NCBI RefSeq assembly: GCF_000259195.1
Contig: NZ_JH650761.1
Location: 164,600-228,599, forward strand
Direction: 5' to 3'
From: Pseudomonas donghuensis
GTDB lineage: Bacteria; Pseudomonadota; Gammaproteobacteria; Pseudomonadales; Pseudomonadaceae
Length of the DNA: 64,000 nucleotides
The notes below the pieces were generated by a model. That model saw only the letters and a program-made list of their open reading frames with translations. It did not search any database and was not told where the DNA came from. A program made the position numbers and the translations under genes. Shown piece by piece: positions 40,901-49,247 of the stretch; position 1 is the stretch's first letter; every line of letters begins with the position of its first letter.

Positions 40901-41639
40901 GCAGCGTGACCCCGTGAGCAAAAAGGTGCTCGGCACCTACCACCAGCAGGGTGACGTCTGGATCGAAGTGGTGCCGGCCACGTTCCCGGTTGAGTCCGCG
41001 CCATTGACTGCCAGTGAGCGGGCGCAGGCCCGTATCCAGGCACAGCGCCTGAACAACGAGGTTGCCGGTGTAATCGCCCTGGCAAAGCGCTACATCTCCT
41101 CGAACGAACCACACAGCTTGTCTTTTGTCATCGAACGTCATGTCGAGAAACTGCAGCGTGTGGCGAGAATGCTTGAAGGCGCAGACGCTGCAGCCAGTGA
41201 CAATGCACTGCGAGCAACTGTGGAGCAGTGCATCAGCCGCTTGAATGAGCGCAAACGCAATCTGCTGGTGACGTTGCATTTGGCCAGCAGTCGACCGAAT
41301 GGTGAAAGTCTTGCCTACCTTCACGCTGAAGGGCAGATCACCATCGCAAGGACCGTTGAGCGCAAGAAGCTGGCAGCTGACGACTACCTGGATGTCTATG
41401 AAGTGCGCAAGGCGCAAGGGCCTGCGCGGGATAGCGGTTTATGGGAAGTGCATCTGCACTACGGCTCCCAGGCCGCCAACCAGCGTCAGTTCAGCAAAGG
41501 CCACCTGAAACTCTGGGCCGAACGTACGTGGGGGCGCGAGACACAGTTGCAGGCGGCGAAGACTAACCAGCAGTTCCTGGAGATCTATCGGGCAGACCTG
41601 AAGGCCAGTCAGCTCGAACGGATCCTTCCCTGGGATTGA
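37914..41639 (+). CDS. Main part of a DUF6543 (dermonecrotic toxin-like) protein
   Basis: 1241 residues from a possible TTG start six bases after the TAA that ends the previous piece; both are in one frame (1580 codons in total). The start region (LPQWLRQASMADRLEYRTRV) is the DUF6543 hallmark. Two hydrophobic stretches lie near residues 363-400 and 417-436, a coiled-coil segment near 595-700, and Leu/Lys-rich helices further on. No known catalytic motif was seen. It could be a contact-delivered toxin, as the family name implies, but no immunity or secretion gene is adjacent. Base composition appears somewhat lower in G+C than the neighbours. Confidence 0.72.
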   Translation: MQLRQGESELPQWLRQASMADRLEYRTRVLDLLVAQASSNGKSSLDGILDLRAFTRQSLLELMRADHLTEANYDADDLVLEFWLARGVPGTFSGSVEIKRMPLTEFAIGNLGSARGAILKKITHKTDQLLWPWLTTDYLKALVQRADIGRTYPQYLSKKLQDADQNVERISLFAMEQASQLPLLALKAKIDGALSDTGYQRVVAFFRADSGESQSLLAPLAFKREETASEADRVTNTFVFMSAHAAGKVVLYRPMSADRPFQEFASQQALLEQILAQEDLQQSILAWMSSDAQRVYGHGGFQEPHLRRPILDTQLGLEPVQPAQLDLQGWHPGADSNLYMANTQMLVELAERETISNAEDRWAMLLEGAGLLFNLLFSVATPFLRGPAAVVAWLVQGALTVHADADALKNGNEFEKSTAVVDLLLNLVMVLFHASLPKVEPPVAADKREVPVFGPSRRFTPSVPRAIPVQGKTFAPSALRVKADLELDFSWYGPQGLKSNSTDYPRPISGFRSSASLGSHPPLSQGSYRGLYLLAGRYYALIEGHVYNVRADAQGMRVVDEQGRPGPWLTIENNTWQFDLSLRLRGGGPKRRVAGQQEVNQEAVRKLQSEIGELDLKNNALVAELTPQWASMAEHSSALQKLLNLRDSLQARIDQGDSTEGLSALVDSTRIKITDKKSLLDTTRSALIDTLEQSIKIDLEVEASMKTLLTPKFSKFLPEVTARPLKQRRGMVRKQLLRNYMLIHDELILLARFDELAALRKQIVTLPATPEQVAAYNTYRARHMAVVPLQLRLQEVMEKLDVLLIDTLTDGTIAYDGKQEQVHSIVGQRSVTTLQLKIDLIRDLAELSLERLSGTDVQTLVSTNDYLIGKSVSGAGSTLDELISGNFASEETISGLQSVQSEYANALTMVDYLERFGGVVVNKQALNYYKEQVRLVKATAELELEAAVREQKWETPLPFKRLPYKPRVGMRRVVHLRGGKTLVGEETQLLGEPVVEQRDPVSKKVLGTYHQQGDVWIEVVPATFPVESAPLTASERAQARIQAQRLNNEVAGVIALAKRYISSNEPHSLSFVIERHVEKLQRVARMLEGADAAASDNALRATVEQCISRLNERKRNLLVTLHLASSRPNGESLAYLHAEGQITIARTVERKKLAADDYLDVYEVRKAQGPARDSGLWEVHLHYGSQAANQRQFSKGHLKLWAERTWGRETQLQAAKTNQQFLEIYRADLKASQLERILPWD

Positions 41640-41646
41640 CGAAGGC

Positions 41647-42432
41647 TCACTGGGCCGCGCGAGCAGGGCTGTAAAAGCCCTGCTTGCCGTGAGCCGGCAT
41701 CGCCCGGTTGCCGCGCTCGGCGATCATCTGCTGAATTTCTATCCACTCGACGCCCTGGGCCTTGAGCTTGGGCAGTTCGCGTTCGAGCACTTCCAGGGTC
41801 TGTGGATAAGGATGCCCGATCAGTACCGCCGTGCCTTGCTTGCGCGCCAGGGCGATGCCCTGTTGCAGCTGGCCGGCAATGGCTTCGGTGGTGCGCAGGT
41901 CATCGAGGAACACATCCCGCGACACGCTGGCCAGGCCGATGCTTTGTGCCGATTTGGCGGCCACCGTGGCGGCGCTGGTGCGGCTGTCGACGAAGAACAG
42001 GTCGCGGCGCTGCAATTCACCCATCAACCAGGCCATGGCCGCAGGCTCCGCGGTCATGCGGCTGCCCATGTGGTTGTTGATCCCGACGGCGTAGGGCACT
42101 TTGTCGAGCGCCGCGTTCAACCGCCGCTCAAGCTCCGGCAAGGGTGTACCGGGGTGCCAGGCGTAGGGGCCGGTGGCCGGGTCCATGGGCATGTGCAGGA
42201 TCACCGTCTTGCCGGCGCGATGGGCCTGGCGGGCAAACGCTGTGGCATGCGGGGTATCGGGCATGATCGCCAGGGTCACCGGGCCGGGCAGGGCCAGGGC
42301 GCGTGAGTCGCGCGCAGGGTTCTGCCCCAGGTCGTCGATGATCAGTGTCAGGTAGGCCTTGCCCGGTTGAGTCGGCGCCGCCAGGGCGACACCGCTCATC
42401 AGGTACACCAGGGCCAACAGCAGGTAACGCAT
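41647..42432 (-). CDS. Divergent polysaccharide deacetylase family protein (YibQ type)
   Basis: 261 residues with a signal peptide (MRYLLLALVYLMSGVALA-A). The NodB-like fold is shown by LIIDDLGQNP, ILHMPMDP, GINNHMGSRM and FFVDSRTSA, the usual YibQ/DUF610 blocks. A periplasmic cell-wall or glycan role is likely, but the substrate is unknown. It lies 9 bases downstream of ctpA in the same direction, and the order envC-ctpA-yibQ is standard. Confidence 0.9.
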   Translation of the reverse strand: MRYLLLALVYLMSGVALAAPTQPGKAYLTLIIDDLGQNPARDSRALALPGPVTLAIMPDTPHATAFARQAHRAGKTVILHMPMDPATGPYAWHPGTPLPELERRLNAALDKVPYAVGINNHMGSRMTAEPAAMAWLMGELQRRDLFFVDSRTSAATVAAKSAQSIGLASVSRDVFLDDLRTTEAIAGQLQQGIALARKQGTAVLIGHPYPQTLEVLERELPKLKAQGVEWIEIQQMIAERGNRAMPAHGKQGFYSPARAAQ

Positions 42433-42441
42433 CAGCTGGCC

Positions 42442-43770
42442 TTATTTACCCTGGGTGATGCTCAGGCCCTTGAGCAGGCTCAGGGCCTGGCTGAGCTGGT
42501 AGTCATCATCCTGTGGGCGAGGCTTGGCGCCGCCGCCCTTACCCGACGGACGGTCGGCGCCGCCGTTGCCGTTGCCCAGGTGGCCCTGCAGGTCGGCTTC
42601 CTTGAAGTTTTCACCGTCCTGCTCGGCGGTAATCTTGGCGCGGCGCACCTCGATGTCCGGGACAATGCCCTGGGCCTGGATCGAACGGCCGTTGGGGGTG
42701 AAGTACAGCGCCGTGGTGATCTTCAGTGCGCGGTCGTTGTTCAGCGGCAGCACGGTTTGCACCGAGCCTTTGCCGAAGCTGTCGGTGCCCATCAGCACGC
42801 CACGCTTCTGGTCTTGCAGGGCGCCGGCGACAATTTCCGACGCCGAGGCACTGCCGCCGTTGATCAGCACCACCAATGGCACGCCTTCGCTGGCATCGGC
42901 CGGGTCGGCGGAGAAGCGCAGCTCGGAGTTGGCGATACGGCCCTTGGTGTAGACGATCAGGCCCTTGGTGAGGAAGTGGTCGGCCACTTCCACGGCCGAT
43001 TGCAGGACGCCACCGGGGTTGTTGCGCAGGTCCAGGACCAGGCCGCGCATCTTCTTGCCGTTGTCCTTGCGCAGCTTGGCCAGCGCCTTGCCGACTTCTT
43101 CGCCGGTCTTGACCTGGAACTGGGTGATGCGGATGTAGCCGTAACCGTCTTCGAGCATCTGGCTCTTGACGCTCTTGACCTGGATGACCGCGCGGGCAAG
43201 GGTTACATCGAACGGGTTGCCGCCGTCGCGCACCAGGGTCAGGGTGATTTTCTCGCCGACCTTGCCGCGCATCTTGTCGACCGCTTCGGTCATGGTCTGG
43301 CCGCGGGTCGGCTGGCCGTTGATCTTGACGATCAGGTCGCCGGCTTCGATACCGGCGCGCGAGGCCGGGGTCTCGTCAATCGGCGAGACCACCTTGATGA
43401 AGCCGTCTTCCATGCCCACTTCGATGCCCAGGCCGCCGAACTCACCGCTGGTGCTCTCTTGCAGCTCGAGGAAATCTTCCGGGCCGAGGTAGGCCGAGTG
43501 CGGATCGAGGTTGCTGAGCATGCCCTTGATGGCGTTTTCCAGCAGGGTCTTGTCGTCTACCGGTTCGACATAGGCGGCCTTGATGCGGTCCATGACCTCG
43601 GCGAAGGTGCGCAGTTCTTCCAGTGGCAACGGTGCCTTGGATGACGATGCCGAGACGGTCGTCGCTGGAATCGCGGCGGGCTTGGCCGGCTCGGCCGCAC
43701 GGGCCAGGGGCGCGCCGAGGACCATGGCGATGGTCAGGGCCAGCGAGGTGAGGCGAGGCGATTGCAGCAT
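42442..43770 (-). CDS. ctpA: Carboxy-terminal processing protease CtpA (S41 family)
   Basis: 442 residues: signal peptide (cleavage near ARA-AE), a PDZ domain (about residues 95-185: GLGIEVGMEDGFIKVVSPI), then the S41 Ser protease domain with the nucleophile in INGGSASASEIVAGAL and the general-base Lys in GTDSFGKGSVQT. A Gly/Asn-rich linker precedes the last 25 residues. In pseudomonads CtpA with its lipoprotein partner degrades peptidoglycan endopeptidases. Located between envC and yibQ, all cell-wall genes. Confidence 0.95.
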   Translation of the reverse strand: MLQSPRLTSLALTIAMVLGAPLARAAEPAKPAAIPATTVSASSSKAPLPLEELRTFAEVMDRIKAAYVEPVDDKTLLENAIKGMLSNLDPHSAYLGPEDFLELQESTSGEFGGLGIEVGMEDGFIKVVSPIDETPASRAGIEAGDLIVKINGQPTRGQTMTEAVDKMRGKVGEKITLTLVRDGGNPFDVTLARAVIQVKSVKSQMLEDGYGYIRITQFQVKTGEEVGKALAKLRKDNGKKMRGLVLDLRNNPGGVLQSAVEVADHFLTKGLIVYTKGRIANSELRFSADPADASEGVPLVVLINGGSASASEIVAGALQDQKRGVLMGTDSFGKGSVQTVLPLNNDRALKITTALYFTPNGRSIQAQGIVPDIEVRRAKITAEQDGENFKEADLQGHLGNGNGGADRPSGKGGGAKPRPQDDDYQLSQALSLLKGLSITQGK

Positions 43771-43859
43771 GTCGAACGAACTCCTGATCCTGGTAGCGCT
43801 CCGTAGAGCATCGGCGCAGCCCGAAGTTGCGCTACGCCGTCAAAAAGGGGGGGTGTTGC

Positions 43860-45146
43860 CTATCCCTGGGCACGGCACCATTGTGCGGGGTCGCTGGGGC
43901 GGCCCTGCTGGCGGATGGCAAAATACAGCCCTGAGCTGTCTTGGCCGCCACTGTTGCCGACGGTGGAGATGGCCTCACCGGCCTTGACCACGTCGCCGGC
44001 GCTCTTGAGCAGGCTCTGGTTATGGCCGTACAGGCTCAGGTAACCATTACCATGGTCGAGAATGACCAGAAGTCCAGCGCCGCGCAACCAGTCGGCAAAT
44101 ACCACCCGGCCGCCATGCACGGCGCGCACCTGGCTGCCAGGGGAGGCACTGATCATCACGCCGTCCCACTTGGCCCGCGAGTCATCGCCACGGGTTTCGC
44201 CAAAGCGGGCCAGCAATCGACCATTGACCGGCCATGGAAGTTTTCCCTGTGCGGCAGAAAAAGCACCACCGAAGGTTTCGCCGCTGCTGGAAACCAGTGG
44301 GCCAGGGATCGCCTTGGGCTTCTTCGGCGCCTCGCTGCTGTTGGCGGCCAGGGCTTCACGCTGGCGTTGCTTTTCCGCCTCCTGGGCGGCGAGCAGGGCC
44401 TTCTGCCGCGCTTCTTCGGCTTCGCGGGCCTGACGGGCGAGGGTTTCCTCGATGGTTTTGAGCACCTTGGTCAGGTCGGCCTGGTCCTGCTCGCGGGCCT
44501 GCAGCTTCTGGTCGCGGGCCTTGACGTCATTGTTGAGCTTGGCCAGCACCTCTTTACGTTCGGCGCGGACTTTCTCCAGCTCCTGGCGCTGGCTGTCGAG
44601 GGTGCCTTGCTGGGCCAGCAACTGGGCCTGCTGCAGGCTGATGTCCTTTTCGACGTTGGCCAACTGGCGCAGGGTCTCGTTGAAATTGCGCAACTGGCTC
44701 AGGCGCGCCTGGCTCAGGTAATCGTAATAGGTCAGGGTGCGGGCGAATTTTTCCGGGTTCTGCTGGTTGAGCAGCAGTTTCAGGTATTCCTCGCGGCCAT
44801 TCTGGTAGGCCGAACGGGCCTGGATGGCGATCAGTCGTTGCTGTTCAATGCGGGCGCTCTGGAGTTTTTTTTTCTCGGTATCAAGGCGCTCCAGTTCGCC
44901 TTCGGTCTTTTTTAGTTCGAGTTGCAGGGCCTCCACCTGCTTTTCCAGCTTGCCGATGTCGGTTTCGGTCGAGCGCAGGTCTTTCTGCACGCCGGATTTT
45001 TCCTCCTGCAACTTGCCAAGCATCTTTTTCAGCTCGGCAATGTCCTGGCGCGTGGCGTCCAGTTGTTGCTGGGTTTGCGCGCGCTCATCGGCGAAGGCCG
45101 GGCTGAGCAGGCAAGACAGGGCGAGTACGATCAGGGCGCGAAACAT
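43860..45146 (-). CDS. envC: Murein hydrolase activator EnvC
   Basis: 428 residues from the ATG at 45144-45146; an alternative ATG is seven codons upstream. A signal peptide (LIVLALSCLLSPAFA-D) is followed by a long coiled coil (about residues 25-260, rich in Gln/Lys/Glu) and a C-terminal LytM (M23) domain. That domain is degenerate: HGNGYLSLYGHN remains but the last metal His is Tyr in LYFAIRQQG, as expected for an activator of amidases rather than an enzyme. It acts at the division septum. Confidence 0.94.
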   Translation of the reverse strand: MFRALIVLALSCLLSPAFADERAQTQQQLDATRQDIAELKKMLGKLQEEKSGVQKDLRSTETDIGKLEKQVEALQLELKKTEGELERLDTEKKKLQSARIEQQRLIAIQARSAYQNGREEYLKLLLNQQNPEKFARTLTYYDYLSQARLSQLRNFNETLRQLANVEKDISLQQAQLLAQQGTLDSQRQELEKVRAERKEVLAKLNNDVKARDQKLQAREQDQADLTKVLKTIEETLARQAREAEEARQKALLAAQEAEKQRQREALAANSSEAPKKPKAIPGPLVSSSGETFGGAFSAAQGKLPWPVNGRLLARFGETRGDDSRAKWDGVMISASPGSQVRAVHGGRVVFADWLRGAGLLVILDHGNGYLSLYGHNQSLLKSAGDVVKAGEAISTVGNSGGQDSSGLYFAIRQQGRPSDPAQWCRAQG

Positions 45147-45213
45147 GGGGTGGGCGGCACCAGGCATAGAGACTGGCCTAGTATGCCCGCCATGGCTTGC
45201 AAAAAAAACGGCT

Positions 45214-45297
45214 TTAGCGGCAAGCGGCAAGCTACAAGCGGCAAGAAAAACGGGTGAATGGGCTCTTTCTTGCGGCTTGTAGCTTGTCTTCAGCGGC
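45214..45297. repeat. Inverted repeat between gpmI and envC (AAGCGGCAAGC family)
   Basis: Left arm 45217-45246 (AGCGGCAAGCGGCAAGCTAC...) and right arm 45268-45297 (TTCTTGCGGCTTGTAGCTTG...) are near reverse complements with a 25-base loop. The units resemble those of the betB-betA spacer at 31215-31355. Confidence 0.75.
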
Positions 45298-45298
45298 T

Positions 45299-46834
45299 TT
45301 AGCCGTCGATCAGAATCGACGAGCCGGTCATTTCTGCCGGTTTTTCCAGGCCCAGCAGCTTGAGCATGGTGGGCGCCACGTCGGCCAGCACGCCGCCTTC
45401 GCGGACCTGCACTTTGCGCTTGCCAACATAGATGAACGGTACCGGCTCGGTGGTGTGCGCGGTGTGCGCCTGGCCGGTGCATTCGTCTTCCATTTGCTCG
45501 ACGTTGCCGTGGTCGGCGGTGATCAGCGCTTCGCCGCCGACCTTGTCCAGCGCCTCGACGATGCGCCCGACGCACAGGTCCAGGGCTTCGACGGCCTTGA
45601 CCGCAGCCTCGAACACGCCGCTGTGGCCGACCATGTCGCCGTTGGCGTAGTTGACCACGATCACGTCGTAACGCTGCTGCTCGATGGCTTCGACGATGCG
45701 ATCGGTGACCTCCGGCGCGCTCATTTCCGGCTGCAGGTCATAGGTGGCGACCTTCGGCGACGGGATGAGGATGCGTTCTTCGCCTTCGAAGGGCTCTTCA
45801 CGGCCACCGGAGAAGAAGAAGGTGACGTGGGCGTATTTCTCGGTTTCGGCGATGCGCAGCTGGGTCTTGCCGTTTTTCGCCAGGTATTCGCCGAGCACGT
45901 TGTCCAGGCTGCCCGGGGCGAATGCGGCCGGGGCCGGGATTTTTGCCGAGTACTGGGTCAGGCCGATGTAGGCGGCAAGCTTGGGCAGGCGCGCGCGTGG
46001 GAACTCGTTGAACTCAGGCTCGACGAACACTCGCGACAGCTCGCGGGCGCGGTCGGCGCGAAAGTTCATGAAGACCACTGCGTCGCCGTCTTCGACCTTG
46101 ACCGCTTCGCCAATGCGCGTGGCCTTGACGAATTCGTCGCTTTCGTCGCGGGCGTAGGCCGCTTCGAGGCCGGCCAGGGCGCTGTCGGCGCTGAATTCGG
46201 CGTTGCTGTCGACGATCAGGTTATAGGCGGCCGATACGCGGTCCCAGCGGTTGTCGCGGTCCATGGCGTAGTAGCGGCCGATCAGGCTGGCGATGCGGCC
46301 CTTGCCGAGTTTGGCGAAGGTGGCGTCGAGCAGCTCGATCGACGATTGCGCGCTTTTGGGCGGCGTGTCGCGGCCGTCGAGGAAGGCGTGCAGGTAGATT
46401 TTTTCGGCACCGCGCTGGGCGGCAAGCTCGGCCATGGCCACCAGGTGGTCCTGGTGGCTGTGCACGCCGCCATCGGAAAGCAGGCCAAGGATATGCACGG
46501 CCTTGCCGGCGCCGACAGCCTTGTCGACTGCACCGCACAACACCGGGTTGTCGAAGAACTCGCCGTCCTTGATTGCCTTGGTCACCCGGGTGAAGTCCTG
46601 GTACACCACGCGGCCGGCGCCGAGGTTCATGTGGCCGACCTCGGAGTTACCCATTTGCCCGTCCGGCAGGCCGACATCCATGCCGGAACCGGAGATCAAG
46701 CCATGCGGCAGGGTAGCGCGCAGGCGATCGTAGACCGGCGTGTTGGCCGAGTAGATGGCGTTGTATTCGTGGCTTTCGCTGTGACCGAAACCATCCAGGA
46801 TGATCAGGACCAAGGGTTTTGGCGTGCTCGTCAT
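45299..46834 (-). CDS. gpmI: Phosphoglycerate mutase, cofactor-independent (GpmI)
   Basis: 511-residue glycolytic enzyme that interconverts 3- and 2-phosphoglycerate with two Mn2+ ions. Metal and phospho-Ser sites are visible: [10 protein letters not shown] near the start, [14 protein letters not shown] with the catalytic Ser, [21 protein letters not shown], and [12 protein letters not shown] and ADHGNVE at the end. Start at the ATG 46832-46834, the family start; a GTG five codons upstream is less likely. Confidence 0.97.
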   Translation of the reverse strand: MTSTPKPLVLIILDGFGHSESHEYNAIYSANTPVYDRLRATLPHGLISGSGMDVGLPDGQMGNSEVGHMNLGAGRVVYQDFTRVTKAIKDGEFFDNPVLCGAVDKAVGAGKAVHILGLLSDGGVHSHQDHLVAMAELAAQRGAEKIYLHAFLDGRDTPPKSAQSSIELLDATFAKLGKGRIASLIGRYYAMDRDNRWDRVSAAYNLIVDSNAEFSADSALAGLEAAYARDESDEFVKATRIGEAVKVEDGDAVVFMNFRADRARELSRVFVEPEFNEFPRARLPKLAAYIGLTQYSAKIPAPAAFAPGSLDNVLGEYLAKNGKTQLRIAETEKYAHVTFFFSGGREEPFEGEERILIPSPKVATYDLQPEMSAPEVTDRIVEAIEQQRYDVIVVNYANGDMVGHSGVFEAAVKAVEALDLCVGRIVEALDKVGGEALITADHGNVEQMEDECTGQAHTAHTTEPVPFIYVGKRKVQVREGGVLADVAPTMLKLLGLEKPAEMTGSSILIDG

Positions 46835-47052
46835 CAATCCCACACTCACGGTTGTTCAGATGATAAAGACACGCATTTTAGGGCAAATTTGCCACGAATG
46901 ACGAATTAACCTTGCAGCCCCGCTGGCGCTGGCCGACGGGCTGTAGCGCGGCAATGAGAATTACTGGCGATAACCCTGCCCGGCGGGCTTTGGCCGACCT
47001 TGGGGGCTGTGTATACTGGCCAACATTTTTAATGGCCTGGAAACACCCTCCG

Positions 47053-47469
47053 ATGGTTGCTCACCTGATTGAATTCGCAACAAATCACTATCTGCTGGTC
47101 GGTATCTTCGTCGTTCTGCTGGTTCTGCTGATCGTCACCGAAGCACGCAAGGGCGGCCGCAGCCTGAGCACTGGCGAGCTGACTGCACTGGTCAACGCCG
47201 ACAAAGGCCTGGTGATCGACATCCGTTCGAGCAAGGACTACGCCGCCGGCCACATCGTTGGTGCCGTGAACATTCCCCAGGACAAGGTCGCCGCGCGCAT
47301 CGGCGAGCTGGAAAAGCACAAGGCCAACAAGACCCTGATCATCGTCGACGCCATGGGCCAGCACGCCGGCACCACCGCGCGCGAGCTGCTCAAGGCCGGC
47401 TTCACCGCTGCCAAGCTGTCGGGCGGCGTGTCGAGCTGGAAGGCCGATAACCTGCCGCTGGTGAAGTGA
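47053..47469 (+). CDS. Membrane-anchored rhodanese-like protein without the catalytic Cys (YibN type)
   Basis: 138 residues: one N-terminal membrane helix (about residues 10-30, YLLVGIFVVLLVLLIV) and a rhodanese domain (VIDIRSSKDYAAGHIVGAVNIP; KLSGGVSSW). The active-site loop reads VDAMGQHAGTTAR and has no Cys, so sulfur transfer is unlikely; many YibN proteins share this. It is the first gene of an operon with grxC and secB (1-base and 40-base gaps), conserved across gammaproteobacteria, hinting at a role in protein export or membrane redox. Confidence 0.92.
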   Translation: MVAHLIEFATNHYLLVGIFVVLLVLLIVTEARKGGRSLSTGELTALVNADKGLVIDIRSSKDYAAGHIVGAVNIPQDKVAARIGELEKHKANKTLIIVDAMGQHAGTTARELLKAGFTAAKLSGGVSSWKADNLPLVK

Positions 47470-47470
47470 C

Positions 47471-47725
47471 ATGAGCAACGTCATCGTCTACTCCAGCGAT
47501 TACTGCCCTTACTGCTCGCGGGCCAAGCACCTGCTCGCCAGCAAAGGCGTGGCCTTCGAAGAGATCAAGGTCGATGGCAAGCCTCAGGTGCGCGCCGAAA
47601 TGAGCCAGAAGGCCGGGCGTACCTCGGTGCCGCAGATCTGGATCGGCGCCACCCACGTCGGCGGTTGCGACGACCTGTATGCCCTGGAGCGCGCCGGCAA
47701 GCTCGACGCGCTGCTCAAGGCCTGA
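47471..47725 (+). CDS. grxC: Glutaredoxin 3 (GrxC)
   Basis: 84-residue glutaredoxin with the dithiol site CPYC (residues 12-15), the cis-Pro segment TSVPQIWI and the glutathione-binding end HVGGCDDL. It reduces protein disulfides with glutathione in the cytoplasm. One base after the rhodanese gene and 40 before secB. Confidence 0.97.
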   Translation: MSNVIVYSSDYCPYCSRAKHLLASKGVAFEEIKVDGKPQVRAEMSQKAGRTSVPQIWIGATHVGGCDDLYALERAGKLDALLKA

Positions 47726-47765
47726 ATCAGAAACCCATTAAAGACTCTGGAAAGAAGGATCTGTC

Positions 47766-48257
47766 ATGACTGATCAACAGAACAACGACGCCGCAGCCGC
47801 AGCCGACGACAACACTCCGCAGTTCTCCCTGCAGCGCATCTACGTGCGCGACCTGTCGTTCGAAGCGCCAAAAAGCCCGGCGATCTTCCGTCAGCAGTGG
47901 GAGCCGAGCGTCGCCCTGGACCTGAACACCAAGCAAAAAGGCCTGGAAGGCGACTTCCACGAGGTTGTGCTGACCTTGTCGGTGACCGTGAAGAACGGCG
48001 AAGAAGTGGCCTTCATCGCTGAAGTGCAACAAGCCGGTATCTTCCTGATCAAGAACCTCGACCCGGCGTCGATGAGCCACACCCTGGGCGCCTTCTGCCC
48101 GAACATCCTGTTCCCGTACGCCCGTGAAGCGCTGGACAGCCTGGTGACCCGTGGTTCGTTCCCGGCACTGATGCTCTCGCCGGTCAACTTCGACGCACTG
48201 TACGCTCAGGAAATGCAACGCATGCAGGAAGCTGGCGAAGCCCCTTCGCTGCAATAA
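47766..48257 (+). CDS. secB: Protein export chaperone SecB
   Basis: 163 residues matching Sec[17 protein letters not shown] at the start, [13 protein letters not shown], and the C-terminal [15 protein letters not shown]. Tetrameric cytoplasmic chaperone that holds precursor proteins unfolded for SecA. The Asp/Ala-rich N-terminal tail and Gln-rich end are normal. Followed by a strong terminator. Confidence 0.97.
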   Translation: MTDQQNNDAAAAADDNTPQFSLQRIYVRDLSFEAPKSPAIFRQQWEPSVALDLNTKQKGLEGDFHEVVLTLSVTVKNGEEVAFIAEVQQAGIFLIKNLDPASMSHTLGAFCPNILFPYAREALDSLVTRGSFPALMLSPVNFDALYAQEMQRMQEAGEAPSLQ

Positions 48258-48273
48258 GCCTGTTGCGATGAAG

Positions 48274-48303
48274 CAAAAAGCGCCCCTCGGGGCGCTTTTT
48301 TCT
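48274..48303 (+). terminator. Rho-independent terminator after secB
   Basis: Perfect stem AAAAAGCGCCCC / GGGGCGCTTTTT with a two-base TC loop and a T run, 17 bases past the secB stop codon. The A-rich left arm could also serve the leftward direction. Confidence 0.93.
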
Positions 48304-48322
48304 TGGGGGTTATCGCGAACAC

Positions 48323-48348
48323 TGTAGGAACGGGCTTGACCCGCGAAA
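48323..48348. repeat. Single REP element (subfamily A)
   Basis: TGTAGGAACGGGCTTGACCC and following GCGAAA match the REP core at 58617-58641 with one change. It lies between the secB terminator and the trmL stop codon, a typical place for such elements. Confidence 0.75.
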
Positions 48349-48355
48349 GGATCTC

Positions 48356-48811
48356 TCAGGCAAAACCTTGCTGGCGCCACGCCTCGTACACCGTCACCGC
48401 CACCGTGTTGGACAGGTTCAGGCTGCGGCAGCCCGGACGCATCGGCAGGCGCAGGCGCTGCTCGGCGGGCAGGCTGTCCAGTACCTCGGCGGGAAGGCCA
48501 CGGCTTTCCGGGCCGAACAGGAAGGCGTCACCCGGCTGGAAAGCGGTTTCGTGGTAAGGGTGCGATGCTTTCGTGGTGAACGCGAACAGCCGCGGCTGGC
48601 CTAGGCTTTCCAGGCAGCTGGGCAGGTCTGCATGGCGCTTGAGCGTGGCATACTCATGGTAGTCCAGACCGGCCCGGCGCAAGCGCTTGTCGTCCAGCTC
48701 GAAGCCGATCGGCTCGATCAGGTGCAGGTGGCAGCCGCTGTTGGCGCACAGTCTGATGATGTTGCCGGTATTCGGCGGAATCTCTGGTTGAAAGAGGATG
48801 ACGTGAAACAT
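48356..48811 (-). CDS. trmL: tRNA (cytidine/uridine-34 2'-O)-methyltransferase TrmL
   Basis: 151-residue SPOUT methyltransferase that modifies the wobble base of leucine tRNAs. Motif 1 is PEIPPNTGNIIRLCAN, motif 2 AFLFGPESRGLP, and motif 3 LRLPMRPGCRSLNLSNTVAV with the trefoil knot. Start at the ATG 48809-48811, the family start (MFHVILFQPE); the longer frame is not credible. Its start codon overlaps that of the divergent gene at 48810. Confidence 0.96.
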   Translation of the reverse strand: MFHVILFQPEIPPNTGNIIRLCANSGCHLHLIEPIGFELDDKRLRRAGLDYHEYATLKRHADLPSCLESLGQPRLFAFTTKASHPYHETAFQPGDAFLFGPESRGLPAEVLDSLPAEQRLRLPMRPGCRSLNLSNTVAVTVYEAWRQQGFA

Positions 48812-49247
48812 GCACGGCTCCGAACATAAAGATGGCGAGCATTCTACTCCTGAACCGGACCCGCGTTCGCAGCTCTGGCCGCGCGTGCTGTTTTCCCTGG
48901 CACTGTTCGGCATGCTGGTGGGGCTGATGATCGGTCGCCTGACCGCGCCCGAGCCACGCGTGCTGGAGCAGGTCGAGGTGGTCGAGGCGGGCTTGAACCT
49001 GTGGTTCAACGAGGAACCCAAACTGCACGGCGAAGAGGTCGAAGGCACCCTGGCCCTGCTGTTCGAGGCCGAGGGCAAGGCTGCGCGTGGTCAGTTGCAG
49101 TTGCAGGGTAAGCCTGTGAGCTGGCGGGTGCAGAGCAGTGATGCTGGCTTGCTCGTGACCCTGGTCGCGGCCCGCCCCCTGCACGGCGAATGGGCCGGTG
49201 CAGAGGAGGGCGGACGCTGGCGGGTGCAGGTGAAGCTGCGCGAATAA
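48810..49247 (+). CDS. Hypothetical single-pass membrane protein
   Basis: 145 residues: a charged N-terminus (about 22 residues), one membrane helix (VLFSLALFGMLVGLMIGRL, residues 26-44), then an acidic periplasmic part with regular beta-type segments (GTLALLFEAEGKAARGQLQL; KPVSWRVQSSDAGLLVTLV). No family was recognised. Its ATG overlaps the trmL ATG on the other strand (48809-48812). The AGAGGA at 48792-48797 could be the ribosome site. Confidence 0.72.
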   Translation: MHGSEHKDGEHSTPEPDPRSQLWPRVLFSLALFGMLVGLMIGRLTAPEPRVLEQVEVVEAGLNLWFNEEPKLHGEEVEGTLALLFEAEGKAARGQLQLQGKPVSWRVQSSDAGLLVTLVAARPLHGEWAGAEEGGRWRVQVKLRE

